A DNA stretch of 64,000 nt from Gymnorhina tibicen (Eukaryota > Chordata > Aves > Passeriformes > Artamidae), in NCBI GenBank assembly GCA_013399875.1, contig VXAZ01018984.1, positions 2,858,935 to 2,922,934 of the forward strand. The letters are read 5' to 3'. Under the pieces are notes generated by a model. It saw only the letters and a list, made by a program, of their open reading frames with translations, had not been told where the DNA came from and did not search any database. The position numbers and the translations under genes are program-made. Positions 36,605-51,000 of this stretch are shown piece by piece. The stretch's first letter is position 1, and each line of letters begins with the position of its first letter.

Positions 36605-39600
36605 GTGCAGTAACCCACGCTGGTATATTTAATTTGCCAGGTGTGTTACAAGCAACAATAACATACTTACCAGTTAGCTCAAATATTGCCATTTTCTCAA
36701 AGGATTATCTGCTCCAAGCACATGAATAAACTTCATCTCTAGCCATGTTCAAATCTCAAAATTATCACACAAGAAGGAAAAGCAAGGAAATTGTTGGTTT
36801 TGTTAAGGACACCTGGAAGATCTGTCATAAATAAAAAATCAAAAAGCAAATTTTGAAGAAAAACACTAGACTGATATCCTTGAGGAGGGCACATTTAGTA
36901 AGCAGCACTACCACTGTCTCCTTTCTCCTAACTAGCAGGCCTCAATTATAAAGATGAAAGCACTTAGCACTCTCCTAGACTCCAGTTACATCTCTCTTCT
37001 AACATAGTCTGTCCTCTGATGCTAGAAAAAAAATTTACCTTGTGTTCATGCGTAAAAGGCTCACCTTCCTTAAAACTTGAACTTAAAGAGACACTTTATA
37101 GAGATAAGAGATCGTTTCAGAAATACTTACTGGGCTTCCCTCACAGCAGCAGCTCTGTCGTTCCACCCACAACTATAAAAAGTGCTGAGAGTCGTGTCCT
37201 GATCACTGCTCTGAAAGTAAGGCCAATAAATAGCCCCTAGTATTGGGTTCCTGATGAGGTAAACTGCTGACACACAGCAGCCCGCCTCTCCTCACACTGC
37301 TGGGACGCACACAGACGGTGAGGCAAAGTGCTTTCAAATAGCAGCTTTATGCTCATGGACTCTCTGTTTTTCAGAATCTATTTTCCCTCAAGAGTATTTT
37401 TTTAAATACTTGCAGCTCTTCTACTTCAAGGAGAGCATCAAGAAAGCCTGTCAGAAATTTACTGCGAGGGCAGAGGGGAAGGGAATTTGATGTTTCATAG
37501 CAGATTATCACCAGCTATCACACACTTTCTGTGCCGGCAGGTATCAGGCTGGAAACAAATGTGTGTTACTTTATCACAGACCTCAAACTCAATTCCTTAA
37601 CAATATGGCCACACTGATGTAGCTGCCGAATAGAAGACCATGATTTGGACTGTGCTTATTAGACTTTTATATACAAGCAATTCAGGACAATAGGAGCAAA
37701 AACCTGCATTCTGTACAGCTACTTGGTATTAGAGGCATCTATGCTCACAGAAGAGAAAGTTGGCAGAGCAGTAAAAGCATATCTGTGTACATTATTCATG
37801 CACATTTATCTGTCAGCAGATACAGTCAAAATCCTCTCAATAACTACTTTCAATATTGATTAAATAGTGTGCATGTTTTACCATAACTGGAGACAATATT
37901 TTCTGCATTCCATAAGCAACACTTGATAACTCACCAGTGAATTAGTCAAGTTTATTTAAAAGACAGAGCAAAATTTTGGCTTCCTTGAAGCTCCTTTATG
38001 AGCATCATAGGAATTTTACTTCTAAACTGTGACTGCCAAGGTGCTGCAACTCTATATTGACAAGTCTCCTAATTCAAACCCACTAGACTGTATTCATTTG
38101 GTGTGCTAAAGGAGACTAATGGTTAAAGCACTTACGTCTCTTTGCGGCTGAGGGAAAGCATCAGAGCTCTATACTTCACAGATTTCTGGGAAGCTAATAA
38201 GATGTGTGGGTGAGGCTGTAAGCCAAGAAGTGGGCAAATGGCAGCAGAAAATCATTTCAAGTTACTTCGGGATCTTTGCTGAGTCATATCAGTTTCAGTG
38301 TCTGTGTGAGCAAGTCTGTGTGGATTCCACATCACACTCAAAACTACCAGAAGGGATTTTTTGCCTGCATTTAATATTTTTATAGCTAATTTACCACATC
38401 TGCTTGAAAAAACACTACAACAGATTGAAAAATATAGATTCAGATGGCATGTTTGAACATCTCATGTAACCATGATTTGACAGATCCAAATCCAATTACC
38501 TTGCACCACTACTGAAAAGCAAAGTTCTCCTAACAGTCTGTCTGGTAAGTGGTGAAATTATCATCAATACAGACAGAATGACTGTAGTATAAAATTTCTA
38601 CTAATTCCTTTTCATTTTTTGATGTAGCAGCTGATGAGTCTGTTACTCTCATCCATGCCTCACCTCTTTTAGGCTCAGAGAGTGGCTCAAGGCACTTCCC
38701 TTCTACAAGGTGGGTGGGCAGAATACAAACTGATTTATTTATCAGACGAAGCACTGAGAAGCACTTTCACACAGAGAAATGAGTTCTGGGTCCCATTTTT
38801 CCTCCCTGCTCTCTTCACTGCTCCATGAAAGGAAAAGAGACCATGCCTACCAAGCAGCAAATTATAATGGCCATGCTCAGCTCGACAGTGTTTTATCATA
38901 GATTTGGTTGATAGATTTGGTCAAAAGGTCAAACTACTCCCTTGGAGAACAAAAGCGGCAGCTCTGTATCATCTGTAACAGAAACAGACACAATTCTCAC
39001 CTCAGCTTTGCCTGCTTCCCATGGGCCAGCATTGCCCCAGACTTACCTCTAGGTAGGTCTCACCTGTACTCACCTTAACCAGACAAACTTTTCCATGGTG
39101 TGAAGAGGGATAAGCCTTGATTTCACTGGCACATCAAAGCAGACCTGCAACCCACCATTTTTGCTGCAACCCTTTCAATAAATTCCAGTTTAAGCAGTTA
39201 ATGGATGGACAGAACTAGCTCTGATGTTCTACCCTTATTACGGCAGAGATGTGTTATGTGGTCATTTACAATTCCAGTTCTGTAGGACTTTCTCTTCTAC
39301 TGTGAGTTTTTCTTTTAAAAACAGTATATTGAAAATTTATACTTGGCATATAAATCACTTTATGTGATCGTAATTTTAACAGACCTCCAAAATAAAGTTT
39401 TGTTGATGGAAAAGAGCAAGTCTGTCAGGGAGAAATAAACATATTCTCATGCTCACTGCTACCACATGTATTGTCAGGGAGCTTCCTGTATCCCTAGATC
39501 ATGAAGACTTACAACAGTATAGCCTAGGAGTTAGTGGTAAAAAGATTTACTATGTCATCCTGCTTACCACAACAGTGTGCTTTGTTCAGTCTAGATGCTT

Positions 39601-42235
39601 CTTCCATTTCACTCAGAATATCACGTGAACTAAAATAACTCAGTCAAGCAAAAACACTAGACTGTATGCTGCAGTTTATCCCATCTGTTTCTAATTTAAT
39701 CATACTAATTAGCTGAGCTATCATAAATACATTCTCCTTCTGTCATCGCTGTTCACATTCTCCGTATTTATCTGCAGATGCCAGGAGCACTTATTTGTTC
39801 CTGCTACACGGTAAACATTGTTGTGTCAGGAACCCTGCTGTGATAAAACTTCCCTAACAAACAGCCACCCCCAGGGGAAAAACCAGTGCCCAGCTCGGTA
39901 ACAGGCTATCAGGTGGTGACAAACACTCCAAGATTTTACATCTAACAGTTTGTCACACTTCAGCAGTTCAAAGCAAAGATTTTCAGGAGCCCAGGACTAT
40001 TCTTAACTATTTTTTAAAATCTTCATTAGCATATTAACCACGCGGCTTAACTCTGTGTTATCTGTTACATGTAGGGAAAGAGCAAATGCAAGAGGGAATG
40101 TGATTACATACGGTACTATTTTGCAGCCAGGTAGAGAGGAATGGTACCCCTAAACTCTTGGGATCACAGGCAGGAGCTGCAGCCAGTCAAAAAAAAAAAA
40201 AAAAAGAGGAAGAACAAGAGTACTCTTAAAACAGTGACGGTTTTTTAAAATATTTGGGAGTTCGTTTAAAATCACTATTCAGAGCCATTCAGTTTCTACA
40301 CAACAACATCTCCTAAACATGATTTGTTTGGATACAGCAGTCACAAAATTTAGCTCAAGAAACTTTGCAGGAAAACATTTAATTTCTATTTCCTGTTTCT
40401 CTGTTGGTATTTCATAAACTATAATTAGGTTGTGCTTTTTAAGGGTGCCTGTTGTTATAACAGATAAATCAATAATTTAAATCAAATGTTCAATGTCAGA
40501 TTTCAAGGTTTTATGCAATCCAACTGTAATCCAGGTCATGGATTTAGAAGATACACTTTTCTTACAAAGGAGTAGATTCTGCATAATTCAGAAGAATTTT
40601 ACACGGAACCGTATTCTCAGATGGATAAAGATGTTTAAATTCCTCAAAATCAAAGGGAACTGATACCCAGGAGGGCAAAGCAGACAAAACAGCCCATCAG
40701 CAACTCAACCACATGAAAGACCACAAAGAAACTCCAAAGCCACCCACGCAGCTGCCTGAGGAGGCTGTCAAGGAATGAGAGGTTCTTGTTCAGCTCATGT
40801 TGCTGCTGGAAATGTGTTTGAAGAGCTTGGCAATACATCTGGATTTTACAAGTGGCACACAAAGATGAGAAAAATGAAATCAGATTGAATTATGTGCTGC
40901 AGTACACTGGGGGTGTCACATCTCAGCTAACTAGAATGTAATTTAATTTACAAGATAATGGAACGATCTCCTGCATTTGTTACTTTCAGAGGGGCAGCTG
41001 ACAAGCATCCACAGTGTAAGTACAAACTTAACTAGACAGTCACCTTAAAGGCAAAGAAGATAGGATCCTTTTTCTAGTATATTAAACTGTATTTATTTTT
41101 TAATAATATCTATTCTAGACACCTAGAAAGCCTTCATTTCTGAAAAATGAGTATCAGGCCTTGAACATCAGAGATCTTTAAAACCAGAATAGGAATGGTG
41201 AAGAATCAATCCCCTTTTTCCTGCATCCTTCAGAAACTACCAGTGCTTACTGGTAAAGTAACAGAATAACACAGCTATTGTATCACTTGCTATTGCTTTC
41301 TACCTCTTTGGTCTATATAAAGCTGACAGAAATGCCCTATCTTACTGTCTTTCCACCTACAAACCTGAAGATATCCCTTCTCAAAATTCTTCTTTCCTCA
41401 GTAAGGAAGAAAGAGAGATGACAAGAGACTTAAATTTGCAAAATATTTGTCAATAAGCATTCCGAACAACACATCTTAAATTTTGTTCTTTACTACACCA
41501 ACGTAGCTAGCAGCGCTGAAAGACGAAGAGAGTTTTTGATGAGAAAACACTCGTTTTAAACATGATTTTTAAACATAAATTATTTTAGACGCCTTCAGTT
41601 TGCTGCAGGGAGCAGAAGGGAGAACGAGGCAAAACCTGGAACACTGAAGGCGTTTGTCTTCAACACTTGTTAAATGCTCCCTTGTTTTGTTCATGTTGTC
41701 AATCTGTAGTAAAATGAACAGGATCTTAAATACACATGGTAAAGACTGCGAACTCCTTATTCAGTCTCTGTTTAATCTTCCACAACACTTTTTGTTTAAA
41801 TTTATGAGTGACTCATAGCAGTGGCTTCAGCCAAGCTTAGCACAGACAGACTTTATGCGTGCCCACACAAATACTGATGAGTCTATTCCCACTGTTGGCT
41901 TGTAGGATTCCCACTATCGCTATCTTGAGCTTTTTTGAGGAGAGATTATTCTTTGCATAGGCCTCTGCCAAAGTGTCTCATATTCTAGTGTTGGGAGTAG
42001 TTGGAGACAAAAGTCTCTATAGGTTCATTTTCATTTATGGCCTAATATTGCAGATTACTTTTTACATTAACTCAAATGAAATATTTGTCCTGTGAATTAT
42101 ACTTTTACAGGCCCCTGCATAATACTGTTTTATTTACAGTGCCTTTTAAAGCAAATTTATGTTGCAACAACATTCTCAAAATGAGAATCTATTCACATGC
42201 CATTGCTCATTGTTCCACACAGTTAGGAGACTTCT
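36605..42235. other. no gene seen; AT-rich
   Basis: About 5.6 kb without a recognisable gene. It contains an A17 run at 40189-40205. A cluster of minus-strand donor-like motifs lies at 38995-39073, and a 71-base open phase runs from 39144 to 39074 behind a weak acceptor. None is strong enough to call. Confidence 0.45.
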
Positions 42236-42600
42236 GTGACTTCCCTCCTCATCAGACCTGTGCTCCAGACTCTTCCCCAGCTCCACTGCCCTTCTCTGGA
42301 CACACTCCAGCCCCTCAATGTCCTTCTCTAGTGAGAGATCAGAACTCAATGCAGCACTTGAAGTGTGGCCTCACCAGTGCCCAGCACAGGGGGACAATCA
42401 CTGCCCTGGTCCTGCTGGCCACACTATTGCTGATGCCGTTGGCCTTCTTGGCCACCTGGGCACACAATAGATCATGGGCAGGGGCTGTTGAGTACCCACA
42501 GGTCCTTTTCTGCTGGGAAATTTCCCAGCCTGTAGCTTAAAAAGCCCAAATGATCGTTTTATGATCCAAGGAAGGGTCCTACTCCACCTCACTTTCCTGT
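42236..42600 (-). mobile_element. CR1 LINE internal fragment lacking the 3' end, minus strand
   Basis: Plus-strand order: ctcctcatcagacctgtgct, cttctctggacacactccag, cccctcaatgtccttct, gtgtggcctcaccagtgccc, cactgccctggtcctgctgg, gccttcttggccacctgggc, ggtccttttctgctggg. This is the pol segment upstream of the 3' end. CR1 copies normally keep the 3' end, so about 350 bases of 3' sequence have been lost here. The right edge, past cagcctgtagc, is fuzzy. Confidence 0.9.
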
Positions 42601-45600
42601 GATGGATTCTTTTCTTCTCTTGACATGGTTTTAAGCCACATCAATTTTGTCATCTGGCCTGTTTCCTGGCTGCTCAAATGCCTATGCCAAGCCTGAGGGA
42701 GGCTGTGGAAATGCACACCTCGGGGCAGAGTAGGATCTTTCCTTTTGGCACCACCCCTGAGTTTAAGTTAGTGCAAGTGATCCTGGCACCACATTTGAGG
42801 ATTCTGGTGGCCTATTATTAAGTGCACCAGCAGCAGTGACGTGTAACAGGGTTTAGTTGTGCTTGAGGTTTCACAGCAGTTTAGTAGAGTGCTCTGAAAC
42901 ACTCTTGTATATTTAAAGGTCTAAGAGCCAACCAATTCTCAATCTTGACTTTTAAGTCTTTAAAAATACAAAACTGTGTCATATATGATATACAATTCAC
43001 TGAGGCACCATGGGAAAGCATACACAATTTAGGATTGGGATAGGGTTGAATTAATGAAATTTGACATCAAAATTGAGATGGGGAGTTGGCTATATTGGAA
43101 TATCATCCCAAGAGCTTTTGCATTAGTTTTGATGCAAACCCTGTGCATTTTTACTGTCTTTCTATTGCATTGAGCTGCATCTGGTAACAGGATACTTTTA
43201 GCTCAAGATCTCCCTCACAGTGAAAAGTAGACTTGTTGAGATTGTATTCAGGGAATGAATTGAAGTCAGGTGTTTTCATGAAGAAACTTGGTGGTGACAG
43301 CTCTGATTTCACGTTACACATTTCAAGACTTTCTCTTGGCATTTATGCAGGTAGACTAGGGCTTTCCTTGCCTGTAAGGAGACTCCTGTTACCTACAGGT
43401 CCTATAGCAGACTTGGATAGCTGAAGATTTTCCTGGGTTGAGATGCAAGATCTAAGGTAGGTAAATTCTGAATTGGTAAACCCTAATTTCTGGTCCTCAC
43501 TTCACCTTTTCTTTAAAGAAGGCATTTGTTTTTCAGACTTCACATAGGACTACTATAATTTTCTCTGTATCTACAAAGTCTCGTTTTTTAAATCCAAGTC
43601 ATTCTAGTTAACCTTTAGTTACAATTCTTACTTAAAAGTCCTACCCTTTGATTTCATAACCAAATTAGGCTGAGCTAATCCTTTTGTGTGCACAGCTGGA
43701 AGACTCCACATGTACCAAGAGATGCATTTTACAATTGACCAGCTAATTAAGATCTTTGAGTGTACGGTGTCAATAGGTCAGCCTAGACCTCAGGGCAGCA
43801 AATATGACTCATTTCTCTTCTGATTATATCATACTTTTTCCTGTTTTCAGATCTATTTCTACAGCAATCTCATTGACAAATTGATTAAAATTTGGGGGAA
43901 CTTGGCATTACGTAAGTAAGTTTAAATACTACATAATGTACCATAATTTACAGGCAGTGACAGGAAGAGAAGTATCTAGAAAATCTGCTTGGTTCCTCCC
44001 ATTTATTGTAATCTATAATACAGTATCAACTTGTAAAATAAGAGGTGGAAGATACTGCTGCCCAGGGATGGAAATATCTCTTCTGTTCATATTCTGGTAT
44101 AATCAAACACCAGGATAGAACTACAATTTAAATGTCTTTCACTGCCAGCTATGTTTGATGATTAGCCAAAGTGGTTAATAATTATCCAGTTCCTTTCCTA
44201 GATGTTTTTGAAATAAATTATCTTACAGATACTTATATCTATTCATTTATCTAAACTTTTGATGAAATTTGACAGCTTCCACATTCAAGCATCCTTCAAG
44301 CTTCTGAGAAGGCTGGAAGAAGTTCACAGTACTGTTTGCTGCTAATGCTGTAACATGAAATAATCTGGGCTTCACATCAGCTGTGATGTCTCATCACAAC
44401 AATGGGGCCTAGTGAATGAAGAAAGAAGTAGTTTCAAGTGATATTTGGGTTCACATGATCCGAATGGCTACCAGATGGGGCTCTGAGTTGCCTGGGGATC
44501 TGCCTGCGGGGGTGGGAGTTGCCCATGCACGGTGCAGAGGCATGAATGGGCTCTCTGTGTCCCCACTGCCCTGAGTGGGAAATCTGGCTGATCACATCTG
44601 GTGAGAGCCCTGAGGTGGGCCACTGGAGTAGACATCAATAGGGAACCCATGGGCAGAGGGGCTGACAGTGCTTCCTAAGCTGTCAAGTTGTTCCTCAGCT
44701 GTCCGTTTCACATGATTTATTAATTCTCTGGCATTAGGCAGCAAGCTTTGCAGCTGGAGAGAGGAGAACATTTTCAGTAGCTGCATGGATTTTAGTGCTG
44801 TTGGCTTCAAAAATTCTTTCTCAGTCAGAAGTTAAGAGTCACAATAAAGGGAACATGAAATAAAAAAAATTACTGAAATGTATATAATTAAGTTTCCAGT
44901 TATCAGAATATATCATATAAATAGGAAAGCACACCAGATTATTTACCTGTAATACAAGGAATTTTAACAGTAGTTACAATATTTGTATTTTTGGTGTATC
45001 AGGTTTAGCTGTGTATCATACAGCTAAAATTACAGCTAATTTTCTGATACTTGAAACAGTTGTCGTCACAGATGGCAAATGGATGTTTACCTGTAGTGAA
45101 CTTAAGAATCAAACACAAATTTATGCATTAGGCTAAATAAAATCTATAAAACTTCCTCTCTACAATTCATATATTAGTCATGAATTTCAAAGCACTTGAA
45201 AAAGTAGAACTCAAAGCTAATATTCACTCAGAGCTTTCGTGTGTGAAACCAGCTGTTCTAATAACCTACTTCTTTTGGAAATTAAATCTACTTCTGTATT
45301 ATCGCACAATTTGAAAAAATTATTGAAATTAGAGATGTGATAATTTTTAGCTTGTAGAACGGTATGCAGTGGGTTGTTTCGTTGTTGTGAAATATGTCAT
45401 TAGGTGTTTGCTATTTTGCTTCTTAGAATTTATCTTCTTGTATATTCATATTAGCGGCATTGAGTCAAGAAGCCCATTTTGTACAGAGAAAACACGGTGG
45501 GATGATTCGCAGTGATTCTTAGGGGCCCTAGAGAGATTGTTGAGAGAACTGTTTCTCTCTCTGACAGGTTTTAATTTCCTTATGGTGAATACCATTGTGT

Positions 45601-47572
45601 GACTGAGCTGGACACTGTATCCCTTGTGTCCTAGTCCACTGGATTCCGTGTATGTAAGCAGGATACAACTGGTTCACACCACGAAAAGAGACATCTTGTA
45701 GCACTCTGTGATTGAAATGGAAGATGAACAGGGAAAATCTGGCCTGGATAACTGAATCCCATTGAGCTGAACTTCGCTTCTCTTAGAGCTGTCCCACCGT
45801 TTTGCTCTGCACTGATAACCAGAAACCATGATTAAGCCCAGAAGTAGCTGCCTTATAACATTAGCTGTGAAGACACTTCATGTGTAAGTACTGATTTATC
45901 CTGAGTACTGTGAGCACTGAAACATGAGCACAAAAGTGTCTGACTCTTGTGGTATGTCGAACCCAAATGAAACAAGAGAGCACTTAAGTCATGCAAGATG
46001 TTGAGGTTTTCAATCTCATTTTCAAATGAAACCATTTAGATTTACTTCAGAAACTAATTTAAGGTGGATCCTGACAGAAAAAAAAAAAAAGCTGAACTCA
46101 AAAGTTTTATGCTTGAAAGAACTTCTCCTCTATTTACAGCAACACCAGAATTCCAATGACTTATCTTCTTATTTGGACTGTCTTTTACTGTATAGCATAA
46201 GAGGCAGTAAGCAATCTTCTAAAACAGACAAATTACTCCAGGCTGCATGACAGATACTTCAATGTCAGATGCTCCTAAGGAAGCACGTTCTCATCACATG
46301 GTTCTTGCAAGTCATTCACCACTTTATTAAGCATTGACTCAAAAATTTCAAATCAAGAAGGAAAAAAAATCCCTTTCAAGGATTGCTGCAGACAATTCAG
46401 CTTTGAGAGGGGAAATGAGGCATGGTAGTAAATGCTGAGGCAGGAGTGAAGGGTACAAAAGCAGCCTGACCAGTGTCTCTGAACACTCTACCCTTTTACT
46501 GTTTACTTTACAGTAAATAGTTTTATTTGTATTTTGCATTCAATTCACTCTTCTTGGGTCTGATTTTTTAGAGAAACTAAGAAAATCTAGGAAACAAGTG
46601 CTTTTTGTAAGAGATGTGGAAACATCGTCCATTTTCAACAAAGAGGTTTTATGTGTTTTTCTTACCTGCTACACTGTGGGAAAACAAACTTCCATTCACT
46701 TTGTGCAAACTGTAATCATCTGTACTCTTGTTTTACTGTGCCCATTGCCACAATTACAGAAATTTCACATTCCCCGAAGAAATTAGTTGTAGCTAAAAAA
46801 TACACATATATACATACATATTTCTGAATATTTTGCAGGCTGAGAGAGAGGAAAATTACTCACTGGCTTGTCAGTTGAGGGGCTGATGCTTTCAGTTGGT
46901 GTTGCACTGCACAGAATAAAACTGACCTGTTCTGGAATTTATAGAAATATGACTATGCAGGCAAAGACTAGACACAAACACTGAGAAAAAAACCACTTGG
47001 ACAACTGAAATTAATAGGAGGAATCAAATATATTTTCCTCCATTCTATCTCATACTATGGAATGGAAATGTTTATTTTGTTGGCTGATGTTTATCCACTA
47101 AAAATAATAACAGACAGAAATTTTATAAGATGTGATATATTTGTATGAAGGTTGAGAGTGAGCTGAATAAATCAATGACTAATATAGTGATGAGGGACAT
47201 AATGGCTTATTTCTACCCATACTTGACATCATGCATTAATTTTGTAGAATTACTCAGGTCTTGAAGCAGGGCAGAGGAACAATCTTGATGCCTCTCAAAG
47301 GAAATGGTGAGGAGACAGCTAGGAGAAAGAGAGCTAATAGAAACAGAACATAAAAAATGTTTATGAAATGTGTCAATGCAAGCATTGTAGGCTCCAGTTA
47401 GTAAATCTAGAAGAAACATTCATATCCCAAAAATTAAAGTTCAAAATGTTTTGTGAAGGAAGGGATAGAAGAAAGATGTCCAGTTAAGCATAGGAGAGGA
47501 AGACATCATGTCACTGCATTGCAACGAGTCCAGTTCAAATTTTAGTAAGCAAAGGGGAATCTCTACATGTAG
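42601..47572. other. no gene seen
   Basis: AT-rich stretch. A GC-richer patch at about 44.46-44.70 kb is not assigned to any family. An A12-14 run lies near 46078. Confidence 0.45.
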
Positions 47573-48050
47573 GATCACAGAATCACAGAACTGATAATAT
47601 TGGAAAAGACCTGTAAGATTATCAAGTCCCACTGTTAACCCAGCACTGCCAAGTGCATCACTAAAAAATGTCACTAAGTGGCACATCCATATGCTTTTTG
47701 AACACTTCCAGGGATACTTCCACTACTTACCTGGGCAGCCTGTTCCACTGCCTGGAACCACTGCCATCACCCTTTTGGGGAAGAAATTTTTCCTAATGTC
47801 CAACCTCAGCCTCCTCTGACACAACCTGAGGCTGCTCCCTCTTGTCCTGTTGTTTGTTCCTCAGGAGAAGAGGCCAACCCCCATCTAGCTCCAAACTCCT
47901 CTCAGGCAGTTGTAGGTCATACCTGAGCCTCTTTTCCTCCAGGCTAAAAACCCCCAGCTCCCTCAGTTCTTCCTCATCAGACCACCGGCTCCGTTGCCCT
48001 TCTCTGGACTCACTCCAGCCCCTCAATGTCTTTCTCACAGTGAGTGGCCC
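47573..48050 (-). mobile_element. CR1 LINE, 5'-truncated, minus strand, about 480 bp
   Basis: It begins aggatcacagaatcacagaa, then ttggaaaagacctgtaag, gcacatccatatgctttttg, aacacttccaggg, cctgggcagcctgttccac, gaagaaatttttcctaatg, gaagaggccaacccccatct, ctccctcagttcttcctcat and cttctctggactcactccag. The 3' end is intact and the copy extends into the region covered by the 42.2 kb fragment. Confidence 0.95.
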
Positions 48051-51000
48051 AGCTTCCACTAATGCCAGTTGTTGGTGCTTCTTTCCCACAGATAACCACA
48101 GGGATAGATGACAGTCCTCAAGGAGCTATGGTACCTCCTAGGCTGAATCCAAACTGGGAACTTTTCTGTTAGCACAGTCCAGCCGGGCAAGTGCCGAGGC
48201 TGGTGCAGACCTCATCACAAATGTGACAAGCTGCTCCAGCTTCCAGCAAGAGTCACCTGGAGAGTACTCTCCCCAGAGCCACATATCCGGGCCACAGATC
48301 AGGCCAGCAACTCACCCACTTCATCTGCACACACAGAGACAGCACTGGCTCATTCTGTGAGGGGACACTGGGAGCCAGAGTGCTATGGAGGAGTCAGGGT
48401 GGGCTGGGAACTGGGTCAGTTATTGTGAGAATGGGGACATCAGTGTCAGCGTGGGAGAGCCTGAGGGGGCCATCACTACCCCTGGAGGCAAACTTCTCAA
48501 ATCTGAGACGGTGTAACTACTGCTTACACAAGGGTTTGCCTGTGCACATGGGGGCACGCATACATAAGTCTAGTTTGGGATTTGTGATGACAGGTTGTTT
48601 AGCTAAGGGGGAAGATCCCAGTGTTAGGACCATATTTGGAAGAGGAATGGTTTTGAAGTTTCCTTTGAAATCCTTGATATATCTTTAGTTCAAAAATTCT
48701 TATGAAAATTGACTTCTCTAACCAGTTTTATGAACACAGAGACAAAACACTGCAATGAGAAAACTGTATTCCTACTTAAATGAGAAATTTACAGTTATCC
48801 ATAGAAACACTGCTCCCACAGAAACACACTGCCACCACAAAAAGGGAATCTGGTCTGTTATGTTCAGCTCCTAGTACTGCACTCAGCAAAACACATAGAA
48901 ACACGTGTCATTTTAAGCACATGCTTAACCCTTTCCTGAATCGCAGCCTAAAATGTTCCCAGTACTCCTTCCAGCCCAGTACTATTATTGGATTAGATTC
49001 GTGGAGAGAACAACATAAGGGAATGTGCCTATTCTATGGGAAAGACTATTTATTTTAGACTTTCTACACACACTATATTCTTCCTTGTCCATTCTTGCTT
49101 CATTAATATTAATAAAAGCTTGTGTATTCAAGACATTTGTAATACTGAATTACATTACTCAGTGGCTCTAATTATGTTATTTCTTGAGTTCCAAATTGAC
49201 TCTCAGCCGTACTTATATTACCAGGTATAAATAAGAATATGATTCATCATTTACAGAAAGCACATTACATAAGTCAGTTACCCAGTTGCACAACTGAGCA
49301 CACAGACTGTCTGCATTGAAGGTACAAATAGGAATAGGAATGGAAATAGAGAAGATTTTCTATCCTTAGTTTGAAATCAAACTTAGACTACTATACTAAC
49401 CATGTGAGCTCTGACTGAAATAAGAACATAAAACATTCATCACATGTTTTAGATGTTTCAAACTAATAATAGTCTGGGACCGGTTTTCAAAGAAAGACAT
49501 AGCTGTGCTTAGGAAGTGTGTGAATCCCAAGTACAACTGCTGCAAATAAAAGCTTTGTTTCTTTGATTCTGTCAGATTCCTCATGAGAAAAATTTACTCC
49601 ATATGTAGTGCATATAATGGTTTTGCAATTCCAATGAAAAGTGTTAGCTACAGGCAGATTATACAGCATCCAAACTCTGCTACATTCAGCAGTGTGCTGT
49701 GGCCTACAGATGTGGCTCCAATAATAGTAAGTGAGCTCATCCTTAGTGTGGAAGATTATTCATTAGGGAGAGAATAATGTAAGTGATACGATCATTACAT
49801 CACCTTTTCCTGTACATTATTCTCACTACAGCTGACAGGGACAACATTTCTCAGTCTAAAGTTACTTTATTTTCAAATTTTGCAGAGTCTAGATAAAAGT
49901 GGTGTTTGAAAGTATATGTAAAGATTTATTTGATAGCAAAGAAGAGCTAGTGCTGCAGGGTTGAACTGCTTTTTCATTATTTCTATCTCTTTTCTTCATA
50001 TAAAATAGTTATTCCATAGTGTTACATCCCATATCTATCAGCACTAGCTATTTTAATTCGTAAAAGATTTTAAAGAAAATTTTTAAGAAGAAGGTTTTTA
50101 ACGCTATATAATCACAGAATCACAGAATGAGGGCTTTTAGTTGAAATAAAGGATCAATCTGATTAATGTGTAAAAGAGGTCTTGATATTAAACTCAAAAT
50201 TGCCAGAAGTTATGATCTCAGGGAGAATTATGTTCAGATCACAGCAATAACATATTGTGATAAGGATGGAGTCCGTGAAGAAATATGAAAATATTTCCTA
50301 GCTTTTTCTGTGCTTTTGATAATCATGGTTTATATAGGTATAGCCAAGGATGAGAAAACCACATTCACTATGATTGAGATGGAATTTACTATGATAGTGT
50401 GTTTACTGATAATACTGCATAAAGAAGGGTAATAAGGGAAGTCAAGAGCAGAAGCCTTCCTAATTTTGAAATTATGTGTATTTTGGTCTTACTTTTCCAA
50501 ATCAGACTGTTGTTCCACAAAGTTCTCAGCATCTGCCATCAGAATGAGAATTACTCTCAATAGTTTGTAAAAGCCTTAGCCTAGCCTATATTAATACAGA
50601 CACACACATTTGTATGTCATGGCCTAGCTTTTTAAGTTTCCACTAAATAAGGATGTTGTGAGGACTTAGAATGCTCCTGTGCAAATCTTACTGAGCATTT
50701 CTAGAACTGAACTGATGTAGCAAAAAAATACCACTTTCAAAATGCAAACAGTCTTCCTATTTTTGCAGCAGACATTCTTCAGACAACTAATAAAGTTTTA
50801 AAAATAAACCCATTCTCTCCATTTAGTGTATTTGACTGAATACTGAGGTGAGAAACAGGAACAGACTTTTCATTCAGTTCCACTGCTTTCCCTGGTGAGG
50901 ACCTCTTTGCATAACCACTTGCCACTGTCAGTGTTCACAGAAAAGAAACATGTTGTTGGCTTAAACACAGGAGAGTGCAACTGATCCAAGTACCTTGTGT

